This document shows positions 56,187 to 63,174 of a stretch of DNA of 64,000 bases, one piece after another. Origin of the DNA: an uncultured Psychroserpens sp. (GTDB taxonomy: Bacteria > Bacteroidota > Bacteroidia > Flavobacteriales > Flavobacteriaceae); assembly GCF_947501425.1 (NCBI RefSeq), contig NZ_CANMVN010000003.1, forward strand, positions 124,001 through 188,000, read 5' to 3'. The notes under the pieces were generated by a model, which ran no database searches, had not been told where the DNA came from, and saw only the letters and a program-made list of their open reading frames with translations. Positions within the stretch are counted from its first letter, which is position 1. Every line of letters starts with the position of its first letter. The position numbers were made by a program, and so were the translations under genes.

Positions 56187-57230
56187 TTACTTCATTTTAA
56201 GGTCTGCAATTTGAATAGGTGCTTTGGCCAACTTATTCATAATCTCAGGAGTTTTATTATACAGTAATTGTATCATTCTGTGTGGTGCAAACACATATTT
56301 TTGTCGGAATATAGTATCCCATTTTTGAAAGATTTGCTTACTAAAGAAACTGCCTTCCTTAAATTCGCTTTGAGAATTGACTTCATCTATTTTAAATGAA
56401 ATGGCGTATGATTCTAATGGAATGGTTTTTTTAGCAATTCCGTCAAGAATGGCATGAGTAATCTCATTCTCATCTTTAGCAAACACGTTATGTATTGGTC
56501 CGAGATCAACGCGTTTAATCTGTTTTGGTAAGACCTTAGGCAAACGTTTATCTATAGCATAAGCCATAGAATCCATAGCCATCTCACGATCTGCCACCGT
56601 TTTTAAAGCATAATAAATCTCTTCTCTATCCTTATGTGGATTACTGCCATCATAATTGAAATACATATAGCAAACGAATGGTCTGTTATGAGATACTTCA
56701 TAAAAACTCCAACTCACTAAGTATTGTCCAGGAGAACCTGGCGGTGCCTCAATAATCTTACCTTGTACAAATCGGTTAAATATATATTCCTTCTTGGCTG
56801 ACGTGTAATATACTATAGACGACGCCTGAAAAAGTTTGCGTTTGGCAATGGGTTCTTTTTTACGCAATAAAGTATCAAGAAACTCCTCTTTCAAAACATC
56901 GATATTGGTTAATTTTCCAAGATACTCATTACGTAATTCTAAGTCATTAAATAAATAACGGAACTCCAAATAATTTGGAAAACCAGAATCGGTAAGATCC
57001 ACCTTCATATTTTCTTCATCGTCATACATGTACTTGACACGCATGGCTTCAATTGAGTACAACAATAAATCACAGTATTGCTTAAATAACAACACTTCCT
57101 GTTCATTAAGAATCTGCTTTTGTTGTACGGCAACGATCAATTCTTTAAGCGTAAAGTCTATCATTTTGTGATAGAATACATACTGCTCTTTAGAGTCTAA
57201 TACTGCTGAATCTAATGGTGTAACAATCAT
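56187..57230 (-). CDS. cytoplasmic protein of unknown function (AAA cluster, gene 3)
   Basis: 347 aa, soluble. An N-terminal helical domain (YHKMIDFTLKELIVAVQQKQ) and charged loops lead to a beta-rich middle (GQYLVSWSFYEVSHNRPFVCYMYFNYDG) and a C-terminal domain with KKTIPLESYAISFKIDEVNS and MIQLLYNKTPEIMNKLAK. No recognisable catalytic motif. It is 82 bp upstream of the AAA gene and 23 bp downstream of the 59-aa ORF, on the same strand. Confidence 0.65.
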   Translation of the reverse strand: MIVTPLDSAVLDSKEQYVFYHKMIDFTLKELIVAVQQKQILNEQEVLLFKQYCDLLLYSIEAMRVKYMYDDEENMKVDLTDSGFPNYLEFRYLFNDLELRNEYLGKLTNIDVLKEEFLDTLLRKKEPIAKRKLFQASSIVYYTSAKKEYIFNRFVQGKIIEAPPGSPGQYLVSWSFYEVSHNRPFVCYMYFNYDGSNPHKDREEIYYALKTVADREMAMDSMAYAIDKRLPKVLPKQIKRVDLGPIHNVFAKDENEITHAILDGIAKKTIPLESYAISFKIDEVNSQSEFKEGSFFSKQIFQKWDTIFRQKYVFAPHRMIQLLYNKTPEIMNKLAKAPIQIADLKMK

Positions 57231-57253
57231 ATACTTATTATAAATTCAAAGAT

Positions 57254-57433
57254 TTATAAACTAAATTTTTCTTTACAAATATGGGTCTCTTTGGTTATCT
57301 TTTCTCCATTTGCTCCATAGGAAACTTCTTTTTTGGTATCACATTCAGAATGATCATTAGAGATAAAGATATAAGTAATAACACCAGAACTTATAATGAC
57401 TAATACCAGAGACGCTAAAAATATTTTTTTCAT
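57254..57433 (-). CDS. 59-aa single-pass membrane peptide (AAA cluster, gene 2)
   Basis: An intact ATG-to-TAA frame just below a 60-codon limit. The product begins with a membrane helix (MKKIFLASLVLVIISSGVIT) and carries an extracytoplasmic tail with two cysteines: C34 in SECDTKKEV and C54 in ETHICKEKF. The cysteines could form a disulfide. The ending (ETHICKEKFSL) resembles short flavobacterial peptides I recall. It lies between the coiled-coil gene and the 347-aa gene, right next to the structured repeat at 57442. Confidence 0.65.
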   Translation of the reverse strand: MKKIFLASLVLVIISSGVITYIFISNDHSECDTKKEVSYGANGEKITKETHICKEKFSL

Positions 57434-57441
57434 AACTACAT

Positions 57442-57560
57442 GTTGCGTTAAGGATAGAGCAATTGTTGAAGCTCTCCTCTTAGCTAGAAAGCTTTAGAGG
57501 AAGCGACTTGCGATAGCCTGACCCTCTGTAGCTTTTGGGCGAAAGAGGGGAACGCCCAAC
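57442..57560 (+). ncRNA. highly structured intergenic repeat, candidate ncRNA (Flavo-1-like)
   Basis: The outer strands GTTGCGTT (57442-57449) and AACGCCCAAC (57551-57560) pair through GCGTT/AACGC and GTTG/CAAC. Inside are AGAGC/GCTCT around 57456-57475, CCTCT/AGAGG around 57476-57500 and CCCTCT/AGAGGG around 57522-57549. This makes a multi-branch structure with the conserved-looking GCGACTTGCGATAGCCTGAC segment. I recall closely similar ~120-nt sequences scattered in flavobacterial genomes, possibly the Flavo-1 family, but cannot search. It could be an RNA in either orientation or a mobile non-coding repeat. Confidence 0.6.
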
Positions 57561-57562
57561 GT

Positions 57563-57614
57563 CACTAAAGTTTCGTTGGACTTACCCAACTTGATTAAAG
57601 TTTCTCGTTGGACA
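57563..57614. repeat. imperfect direct repeat beside the structured element
   Basis: CACTAAAGTTTCGTTGGAC (57563-57581) recurs as GATTAAAGTTTCTCGTTGGAC with a 2-nt insertion (57593-57613). The CGTTGG core is inverted relative to the CCAACG just before it (57556-57561), so it can extend the neighbouring hairpin. Confidence 0.55.
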
Positions 57615-57622
57615 TCTATAAC

Positions 57623-58966
57623 TTAAGACAACAGATCGTCGTCGTTTGACTCTGGCTTTGCGTCACCTTCTGGTTCTCCTCCTCCATCTGAAGGTGCATT
57701 AGGATCTGCATTATAATATTCATCAAAAATCTCTTTCATATCGATACCATAACGGTCTGCAAAATTTTTCTGAATTTCAGAATCTTTAGTTCTTATCTCT
57801 TTAAGGGCTTCGGCATAGCTACCATACACACCTTGCATTACTTTCTCATGAACTGGAATGTTATCCATCATTTCTTGACGCGCTTTAGCACTAGCTGTAT
57901 GCATTGCTGCTAGGGTTTCACCAATATGTTCATCGGTTTTCACACCTAAGTGTTCTAAAATAGCTGCAAACTCCTGATCGGTTCTGGCTTTTAATGCTAC
58001 TACATAACCATCATAGTATTTGAGACGCTCATCGGTATCACTCTTTAATTTTGCACGATGTGTTTGTAAGTTACTACGTAGAGATGTCAATACTTTTATG
58101 GTTAAATTATGCTTGTGAACGAAGCTATCTTTTGAAGCAGCAAGAGTAGTATACGCATTTTTAAGACCTTCAAGTTCTTCAACTTTTTGTTCTAATTGTG
58201 TTACTTTTTCAAGCGCTTCTGAATATTCGGTAGATTGTTTATCGGCGACTTCCTCTAAAGCCTGGCGTGCTTGTTTTAATAAAGCGTACTGCTCTTCGAG
58301 TTGTGTTTCAACTTGCTTTTTCTTTTCTAAAGCCTTGGTATGGTTGTTACTCGCTTCAACAATAGCTGTTTTTAAACTCTCTTCAACTTCTTTGATTTCG
58401 AGCTCTCTGTCTTTTAATCGCTTGATAGCTGCCTGACTCTTAAATGATAATTCATTCAATAAGGTTTGAACGTCTGCACTTTCTATTCGTTGCTGAAACA
58501 TCGCTTTAGCTTTATTATCAGATGCGTCGCGTTCTTTTTGAGCAGCTGCAAGTTCATCTTCAGCTTTTTTAATCTTGCTTTTTCGTCCCCATAGATTATT
58601 CCACCAGGTATCAGGTGTATTCTTTGCATCTTCAAGCTCTACCTTTGCACGCTCTAAACGTTTGATGGCGTTATCGATAATTTTTTGCTCAGCTGCATTT
58701 AATGCAGAGAAGCCTTCGAACATGATACCAACCTCATCCTGATAATCGGTAAGGTCTTTTATTGCATCTAATAAGGTCGATCTATCTTTTTCAGCCATAT
58801 CAACAACATTATCTAATGTTGCATTTAAGATTTTCTGACGACTTTCTGGATCATCTTCCTGGGCCAACTTAGACTTCATTTGGTCTATGGCTTTTCCCCA
58901 ATTTACATCTACTTTCTCAGTTTTTTCGTTGGAATTTGTTTCTAATAAATCAAAATCATCAGACAT
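57623..58966 (-). CDS. long cytoplasmic coiled-coil protein (AAA cluster, gene 1)
   Basis: 447 aa from the ATG at 58966 (MSDDFDLLETNS); the frame extends nine more codons to 58993, which look non-coding. The middle ~250 residues are continuous helical coiled-coil (RAKVELEDAKN, KKAEDELAAAQKERDASDNK, ALEKKKQVETQLEEQYALLKQ). The C-terminus is Gly/Pro/Asp-rich and acidic, ending DDDLLS. There is no membrane segment. The shape recalls TelA/PspA-like or other membrane-associated coils, but there is no family motif. It heads the AAA block (gene order coil, 59-aa, 347-aa, AAA, 411-aa, 180-aa, 566-aa). Confidence 0.7.
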   Translation of the reverse strand: MSDDFDLLETNSNEKTEKVDVNWGKAIDQMKSKLAQEDDPESRQKILNATLDNVVDMAEKDRSTLLDAIKDLTDYQDEVGIMFEGFSALNAAEQKIIDNAIKRLERAKVELEDAKNTPDTWWNNLWGRKSKIKKAEDELAAAQKERDASDNKAKAMFQQRIESADVQTLLNELSFKSQAAIKRLKDRELEIKEVEESLKTAIVEASNNHTKALEKKKQVETQLEEQYALLKQARQALEEVADKQSTEYSEALEKVTQLEQKVEELEGLKNAYTTLAASKDSFVHKHNLTIKVLTSLRSNLQTHRAKLKSDTDERLKYYDGYVVALKARTDQEFAAILEHLGVKTDEHIGETLAAMHTASAKARQEMMDNIPVHEKVMQGVYGSYAEALKEIRTKDSEIQKNFADRYGIDMKEIFDEYYNADPNAPSDGGGEPEGDAKPESNDDDLLS

Positions 58967-59138
58967 ATTATGTTGTGTATTAAAGTTGAACAATATTTAG
59001 GACAAGCAATTTCGTTAAAAAATATGATTTTAAAAACTTAATCTGCCTAAAATATCTGTATCAAAAGGTAATATTTTGTTACAAACTTTATTTGCAAATC
59101 ATTTGTAATTATCTTTAGAATCTAAAAAAACAAATACT

Positions 59139-59936
59139 ATGAAATATTCCACCCTTTTTTTAATCGCAATTTGCTTTACTATCTTCTCGTGTAAAACAGA
59201 TACTAAAGAGCAATCTACCAAAGCGTCTGAATCTAACAGTAAAGATTTAGCCGCTGAAAATTCATCCAAACAAAAACAGTTGGAGATACAACCCATATCA
59301 CATGCTACCATGGTGCTATCTTATGGAAGTGATGATTTTTATATCGATCCTACTGGTGGAGCTGAAGCATTTAGTTCATTTTCAAAACCTGAATATGTGA
59401 TCATTACAGATATACATGGAGATCATTTAAATATTGAAACGTTAAAGGGGATTGATCTGAGTTCTACTATGGTCATAGCTCCTAAAGCTGTTGTAGATCA
59501 ATTGCCCTCAGAACTTAATATCGGTAAATTGGTAACTTTGAATAATGGTGACTCTATTACAGATAAAGGGTATGCATTTGAAGCTATTCCAATGTATAAC
59601 TTAAGAGAGGAAGCTCTTAAATTTCATACTAAAGGACGTGGAAATGGTTACGTAATGTCTATTGGTGGCGAACGTATCTACATTTCAGGTGACACAGAAG
59701 ACATTCCAGAAATGAGAAACTTAGAAAATATTGACAAAGCTTTTGTTTGTATGAATTTACCATGGACCATGACTGTAGACAAAGCTGCTGAAGCTGTTAT
59801 AGAGTTTAAACCAAAAACAGTTTATCCCTATCATTACAGAGGTAAAGATGGTATGAGTGATGTAGACAAATTCAAGACACTCGTAAATCAAGGTGATGAA
59901 TCTATAGATGTGGTTCAATTGAATTGGTATAAGTAG
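59139..59936 (+). CDS. MBL-fold (UlaG-like) lipoprotein hydrolase
   Basis: 265 aa with a lipoprotein signal (FLIAICFTIFSC, lipobox Cys18). The metallo-beta-lactamase-fold metal site TDIHGDHLN has His93, Asp95 and His96, with SGDTEDIPEM supplying later ligands. The UlaG-like group acts on small metabolites or lactones, and PYHYRGKDGM is a typical C-terminal His. It is exported and lipid-anchored, and its substrate is unknown. It is divergent from the AAA block across a 172-bp AT-rich spacer. Confidence 0.85.
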   Translation: MKYSTLFLIAICFTIFSCKTDTKEQSTKASESNSKDLAAENSSKQKQLEIQPISHATMVLSYGSDDFYIDPTGGAEAFSSFSKPEYVIITDIHGDHLNIETLKGIDLSSTMVIAPKAVVDQLPSELNIGKLVTLNNGDSITDKGYAFEAIPMYNLREEALKFHTKGRGNGYVMSIGGERIYISGDTEDIPEMRNLENIDKAFVCMNLPWTMTVDKAAEAVIEFKPKTVYPYHYRGKDGMSDVDKFKTLVNQGDESIDVVQLNWYK

Positions 59937-60005
59937 ATTTTACTATATTTTATCGATTAAGTGTAACTTTTTATAGATTAATTGCTTGATTTTTAAATAT
60001 TATTG

Positions 60006-60013
60006 TATATTTG
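60006..60013 (+). promoter_or_regulatory. -7 promoter element (TATATTTG)
   Basis: An exact TAnnTTTG match 28 bp before the ATG at 60042. Confidence 0.62.
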
Positions 60014-60041
60014 AGGACCAAATCAAGTTAAACCTAGTGTA

Positions 60042-60272
60042 ATGCTAACTACTTATACCTCAAATATTTCCCTTGTAAGCACGATGCAACTTACCATAGT
60101 TCTAATAGTCACTGCTTCGATATTTCTAGTGTTCATTGCTGTGGCAATCATTAAAATGTATAAGCTGAAGGCGGAGAACAAACGATTAACTGATAACAGT
60201 TTTTACAAATCAGAGGTCGATAAAAGTTACCAAGATTTTACTGACGGTCATTTATATGACAATAACAACTAA
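60042..60272 (+). CDS. small membrane protein, 76 aa
   Basis: 76 aa. One membrane helix (~16-38, LTIVLIVTASIFLVFIAVAIIK) with a short N-terminal extracytoplasmic part and a charged cytoplasmic tail (YKLKAENKRLTDNSFYKSE). The tail ends DGHLYDNNN. The function is unknown. It has its own -7 element and is followed by a second, related tiny gene, so it probably forms a two-gene unit. Confidence 0.65.
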   Translation: MLTTYTSNISLVSTMQLTIVLIVTASIFLVFIAVAIIKMYKLKAENKRLTDNSFYKSEVDKSYQDFTDGHLYDNNN

Positions 60273-60277
60273 CTAAT

Positions 60278-60421
60278 ATGGAAGCTAATCTTGCTAGGAT
60301 AACAACAATATTATCTATTGCAATAATTACCATTTTAGGATTATTAGTATTGAACCTAATAAAAATTCATTCACTTAAAAAAGAGAACGAAAAGCTTAAA
60401 AAGCAAATAGATAAACAATAA
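60278..60421 (+). CDS. small membrane protein, 47 aa
   Basis: A complete frame of 47 codons plus stop, too short for usual ORF cut-offs. It has a membrane helix (ILSIAIITILGLLVLNLI) and a Lys/Glu helical tail (KIHSLKKENEKLKKQIDKQ). The layout is the same as the 76-aa gene 5 bp upstream, including a KxxKxEN-type tail, so it may be a paralogue. The following terminator is shared. Confidence 0.6.
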   Translation: MEANLARITTILSIAIITILGLLVLNLIKIHSLKKENEKLKKQIDKQ

Positions 60422-60422
60422 T

Positions 60423-60451
60423 AAAAAAGCCAGCAAAATGCTGGCTTTTTT
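60423..60451. terminator. bidirectional intrinsic terminator
   Basis: The 12-bp stem AAAAAAGCCAGC/GCTGGCTTTTTT lies between the small membrane genes and the convergent ettA. Confidence 0.92.
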
Positions 60452-60470
60452 ATTTTATGATGTTTGATCT

Positions 60471-62162
60471 TTATCTTACCAATTTCTTGTACTTAATTCG
60501 TTTAGGCATCAAATCACCTCCTAATCGTTTCTTCTTATTCTCTTCGTAATCTGAGAAACTACCTTCAAAGAAATAGACTTGGCTATCACCTTCAAAAGCT
60601 AATATATGTGTACAAATACGATCTAAGAACCATCTATCGTGAGAGATAACCACAGCACATCCAGCAAAGTTTTCTAAACCTTCTTCCAAAGCTCTTAAAG
60701 TATTAACGTCAAGATCATTAGTAGGTTCATCTAAAAGTAGTACATTCCCTTCTTCTTTTAGTGTCATTGCTAAATGTAAACGGTTACGTTCTCCTCCAGA
60801 AAGCAAGCTCACCTTTTTGTTTTGCTCACTACCTGAAAAATTAAAACGACTTAAATACGCTCTGGAATTTACCTGCTTACCTCCCATCATGACCAACTCC
60901 TGTTCGTCACTAAAGTTTTGCCAAATTGTTTTTTCAGGATCTATATTAGAATGCGACTGATCAACATAAGCAATTTTAGCGGTCTCACCGACAATAAATT
61001 CACCTTTGTCTGGTGTTTCTTCACCCATAATCATCCTGAAAATAGTGGTTTTACCAGCACCATTTGGTCCTATCACACCAACTATTCCTGCTTGTGGTAA
61101 ATTAAAATTCAGATCTTCGTATAATAATTTATCATCATACCCCTTACTTACACCTTTGGCCTCAATTACATTAGTACCTAAACGCGGTCCATTAGGAATG
61201 TAAATTTCCAACTTTTCATCAAGCTGTTTTTGATCCTGACTCATTAATTTGTCGTAGTTCTTTAAACGGGCTTTTTGTTTTGTCTGACGACCTTTAGCAC
61301 CTTGACGCACCCATTCTAGCTCACGTTCTAGCGTTTTTTGACGCTTAGACGCTGTTTTGCTTTCCTGAGCCATTCGCTTCGATTTCTGATCTAACCAGGA
61401 TGAGTAATTACCTTTCCAAGGAATACCTTCTCCTCTATCAAGTTCTAGAATCCAACCAGCAACGTTATCTAAAAAGTATCTATCGTGCGTTACCGCTATA
61501 ACTGTTCCTTTATATTGTGCTAAATGATGCTCTAACCAATGTACCGACTCGGCATCTAAGTGGTTGGTAGGCTCATCCAATAGTAATACGTCAGGTTCTT
61601 GTAGAAGCAAACGACATAAGGCAACACGACGACGCTCACCTCCAGAAAGTACACTTATCTTTTTATCGCCATCAGGTGTGCGTAAGGCATCCATAGCTAT
61701 CTCGAGCTTAGTATCTAATTCCCATGCATTAGATGCATCTATCTGGTCTTGCAATTCTGCCTGACGGTTCATTAGCTTTTCCATTTTATCAGGATTGCTA
61801 TAGACTTCTTCTAAACCAAACTGGTCATTGATACTGTTATATTCATCAAGAATGGCTACAGTTTCAGCTGCTCCTTCTCTAACGATTTCCATTACGGTTT
61901 TATCATCATCAAGTTTAGGTTCTTGTTCCAGATATCCAACAGAATAGTCTTGAGAAAAGACCACATCGCCTTGATAATTTTTATCAACACCAGCAATAAT
62001 TTTAAGCAATGTAGATTTACCAGAACCATTAAGACCAAGAATCCCGATCTTTGCCCCATAAAAGAAGCTTAAGTAAATATTTTTGAGTACTGGTGTATTT
62101 GCAGATTGAAATGTCTTGGTCACGCCAGACATTGAAAAAATTATTTTTTTATCGTCGCTCAT
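60471..62162 (-). CDS. ettA: energy-dependent translational throttle protein EttA (ABC-F)
   Basis: 563 aa with two ABC ATPase modules and no membrane segment: Walker A GLNGSGKS and GPNGAGKT, signature LSGGERRR and LSGGERNR, and the arm/linker rich in charged helices between (KRMAQESKTASKRQK). ABC-F EttA binds the ribosomal E site and gates the first elongation step according to ATP level. It is translationally coupled to the upstream 60-aa membrane gene (shared base at 62162, TAATG). Length and motif order match EttA rather than Uup. Confidence 0.93.
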   Translation of the reverse strand: MSDDKKIIFSMSGVTKTFQSANTPVLKNIYLSFFYGAKIGILGLNGSGKSTLLKIIAGVDKNYQGDVVFSQDYSVGYLEQEPKLDDDKTVMEIVREGAAETVAILDEYNSINDQFGLEEVYSNPDKMEKLMNRQAELQDQIDASNAWELDTKLEIAMDALRTPDGDKKISVLSGGERRRVALCRLLLQEPDVLLLDEPTNHLDAESVHWLEHHLAQYKGTVIAVTHDRYFLDNVAGWILELDRGEGIPWKGNYSSWLDQKSKRMAQESKTASKRQKTLERELEWVRQGAKGRQTKQKARLKNYDKLMSQDQKQLDEKLEIYIPNGPRLGTNVIEAKGVSKGYDDKLLYEDLNFNLPQAGIVGVIGPNGAGKTTIFRMIMGEETPDKGEFIVGETAKIAYVDQSHSNIDPEKTIWQNFSDEQELVMMGGKQVNSRAYLSRFNFSGSEQNKKVSLLSGGERNRLHLAMTLKEEGNVLLLDEPTNDLDVNTLRALEEGLENFAGCAVVISHDRWFLDRICTHILAFEGDSQVYFFEGSFSDYEENKKKRLGGDLMPKRIKYKKLVR

Positions 62163-62344
62163 TATACTCTTCCTTTTAAAGCGTTAAACACCCAAGCAAT
62201 AGCAAAAAAGCCAATACCAACAGCTGCAAAACCCCATCCTGCTACTTCATCATATCTAAATGCACCTAGTGCTATTAACCCTAATCCTACAATTATCATT
62301 ATTGTGGTAGCCCAAGCTAACACAGTATTTTTATTCATAGCCAT
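62162..62344 (-). CDS. CAL67264-type small membrane protein, 60 aa
   Basis: 60 aa with two hydrophobic segments (TVLAWATTIMIIVGLGLIALGAF and GWGFAAVGIGFFAIAWVF) and a short ALKGRV end. I recognise it as the small membrane family often labelled CAL67264 in flavobacteria. Its stop overlaps the ettA start by one base, so it is co-translated with EttA. The function is unknown. Confidence 0.75.
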   Translation of the reverse strand: MAMNKNTVLAWATTIMIIVGLGLIALGAFRYDEVAGWGFAAVGIGFFAIAWVFNALKGRV

Positions 62345-62389
62345 ATTTCAATTTTTTAAGCGAAATACAAATATCGTATTTTTAAACTA

Positions 62390-62422
62390 AAAAAAAGCAT
62401 TCCGTTTAAGAATGCTTTTTCG
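62390..62422 (-). terminator. intrinsic terminator of the pirin operon
   Basis: The stem AAGCATTC/GAATGCTT (62395-62402 with 62410-62417) is flanked by a long A run on the left, giving a T run on the minus strand after the pirin gene ending at 62444. Confidence 0.85.
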
Positions 62423-62443
62423 CTATTAATCAATTAAGGTGTA

Positions 62444-63160
62444 TTAATTCATAGGAACCTCAACGATCACTAATTCTGATTTATCATTGGCTTTAATCTC
62501 AATACGTTCTGTTTCTGATATTCCAATAGCATCTCTCTTTCTCAGGATGGTATCTGCGATATCTACTTCACCATCAACTACAAATATGTAGAACCCATTC
62601 TGACCAGATTTGATATCCAAATGTACCGACTTGCCTGCGTCTAAACTAGTTCTGTAGATATAGGCTTGCTGACTAATAGGTAACGCATCACCTTCCAGTT
62701 TATCTTTTGGAGCAACAACAGTTTGTAATTGATTTTGTTTCCCTTCAGAAGCAAATGCACGTTGCTCATAGTTTGGCTCCACACTAAGTGCTTCTGGAAT
62801 GATCCATAACTGGAGAAAATTAACCTCATCAGTCTTACTATCATTAAATTCAGAATGTGTCAAACCCGTTCCTGCGCTCATCACCTGAACTTCTCCAACT
62901 TCGATAGCGCGTTTGTTTCCCATGCTATCCTTGTGAGACAATGCCCCTTTTAATGGTATTGAAATGATCTCCATATTTTGATGTGGATGAGTACCAAATC
63001 CCATTTTTGGTTGTACCACATCATCATTAAGAACGCGTAAAGCACCAAAGTTCATTCGTTCCTGATTTTGATAACTGGCAAAACTAAATGTATGATGTGA
63101 TTTTAACCATCCATGATTTGCAAATCCTCTGGTGTCTGCTTTGTGAATTATTGTTTTCAT
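62444..63160 (-). CDS. pirin family protein
   Basis: 238 aa bicupin. The N-terminal cupin carries the metal site HPHQNMEIISIPLKG and later HSE (GTGLTHSEFND). HHTFSFASYQNQERMNFGALRVLNDD is the pirin start signature. The second cupin is shorter (YIYRTSLDAGKSVHLDIKS). Bacterial pirins can act as quercetinase-like dioxygenases or regulators; the role here is unknown. It is 14 bp downstream of a second pirin on the same strand. Confidence 0.88.
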   Translation of the reverse strand: MKTIIHKADTRGFANHGWLKSHHTFSFASYQNQERMNFGALRVLNDDVVQPKMGFGTHPHQNMEIISIPLKGALSHKDSMGNKRAIEVGEVQVMSAGTGLTHSEFNDSKTDEVNFLQLWIIPEALSVEPNYEQRAFASEGKQNQLQTVVAPKDKLEGDALPISQQAYIYRTSLDAGKSVHLDIKSGQNGFYIFVVDGEVDIADTILRKRDAIGISETERIEIKANDKSELVIVEVPMN

Positions 63161-63174
63161 AGTGTTTATTTTTA

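Noticed and set aside
50481-58966. Known tellurite-resistance or phage-defence operon
   Set aside because: No TerD/TerC/TerY, nuclease, CARF, reverse transcriptase or toxin motif was found; only the AAA and coil are suggestive.
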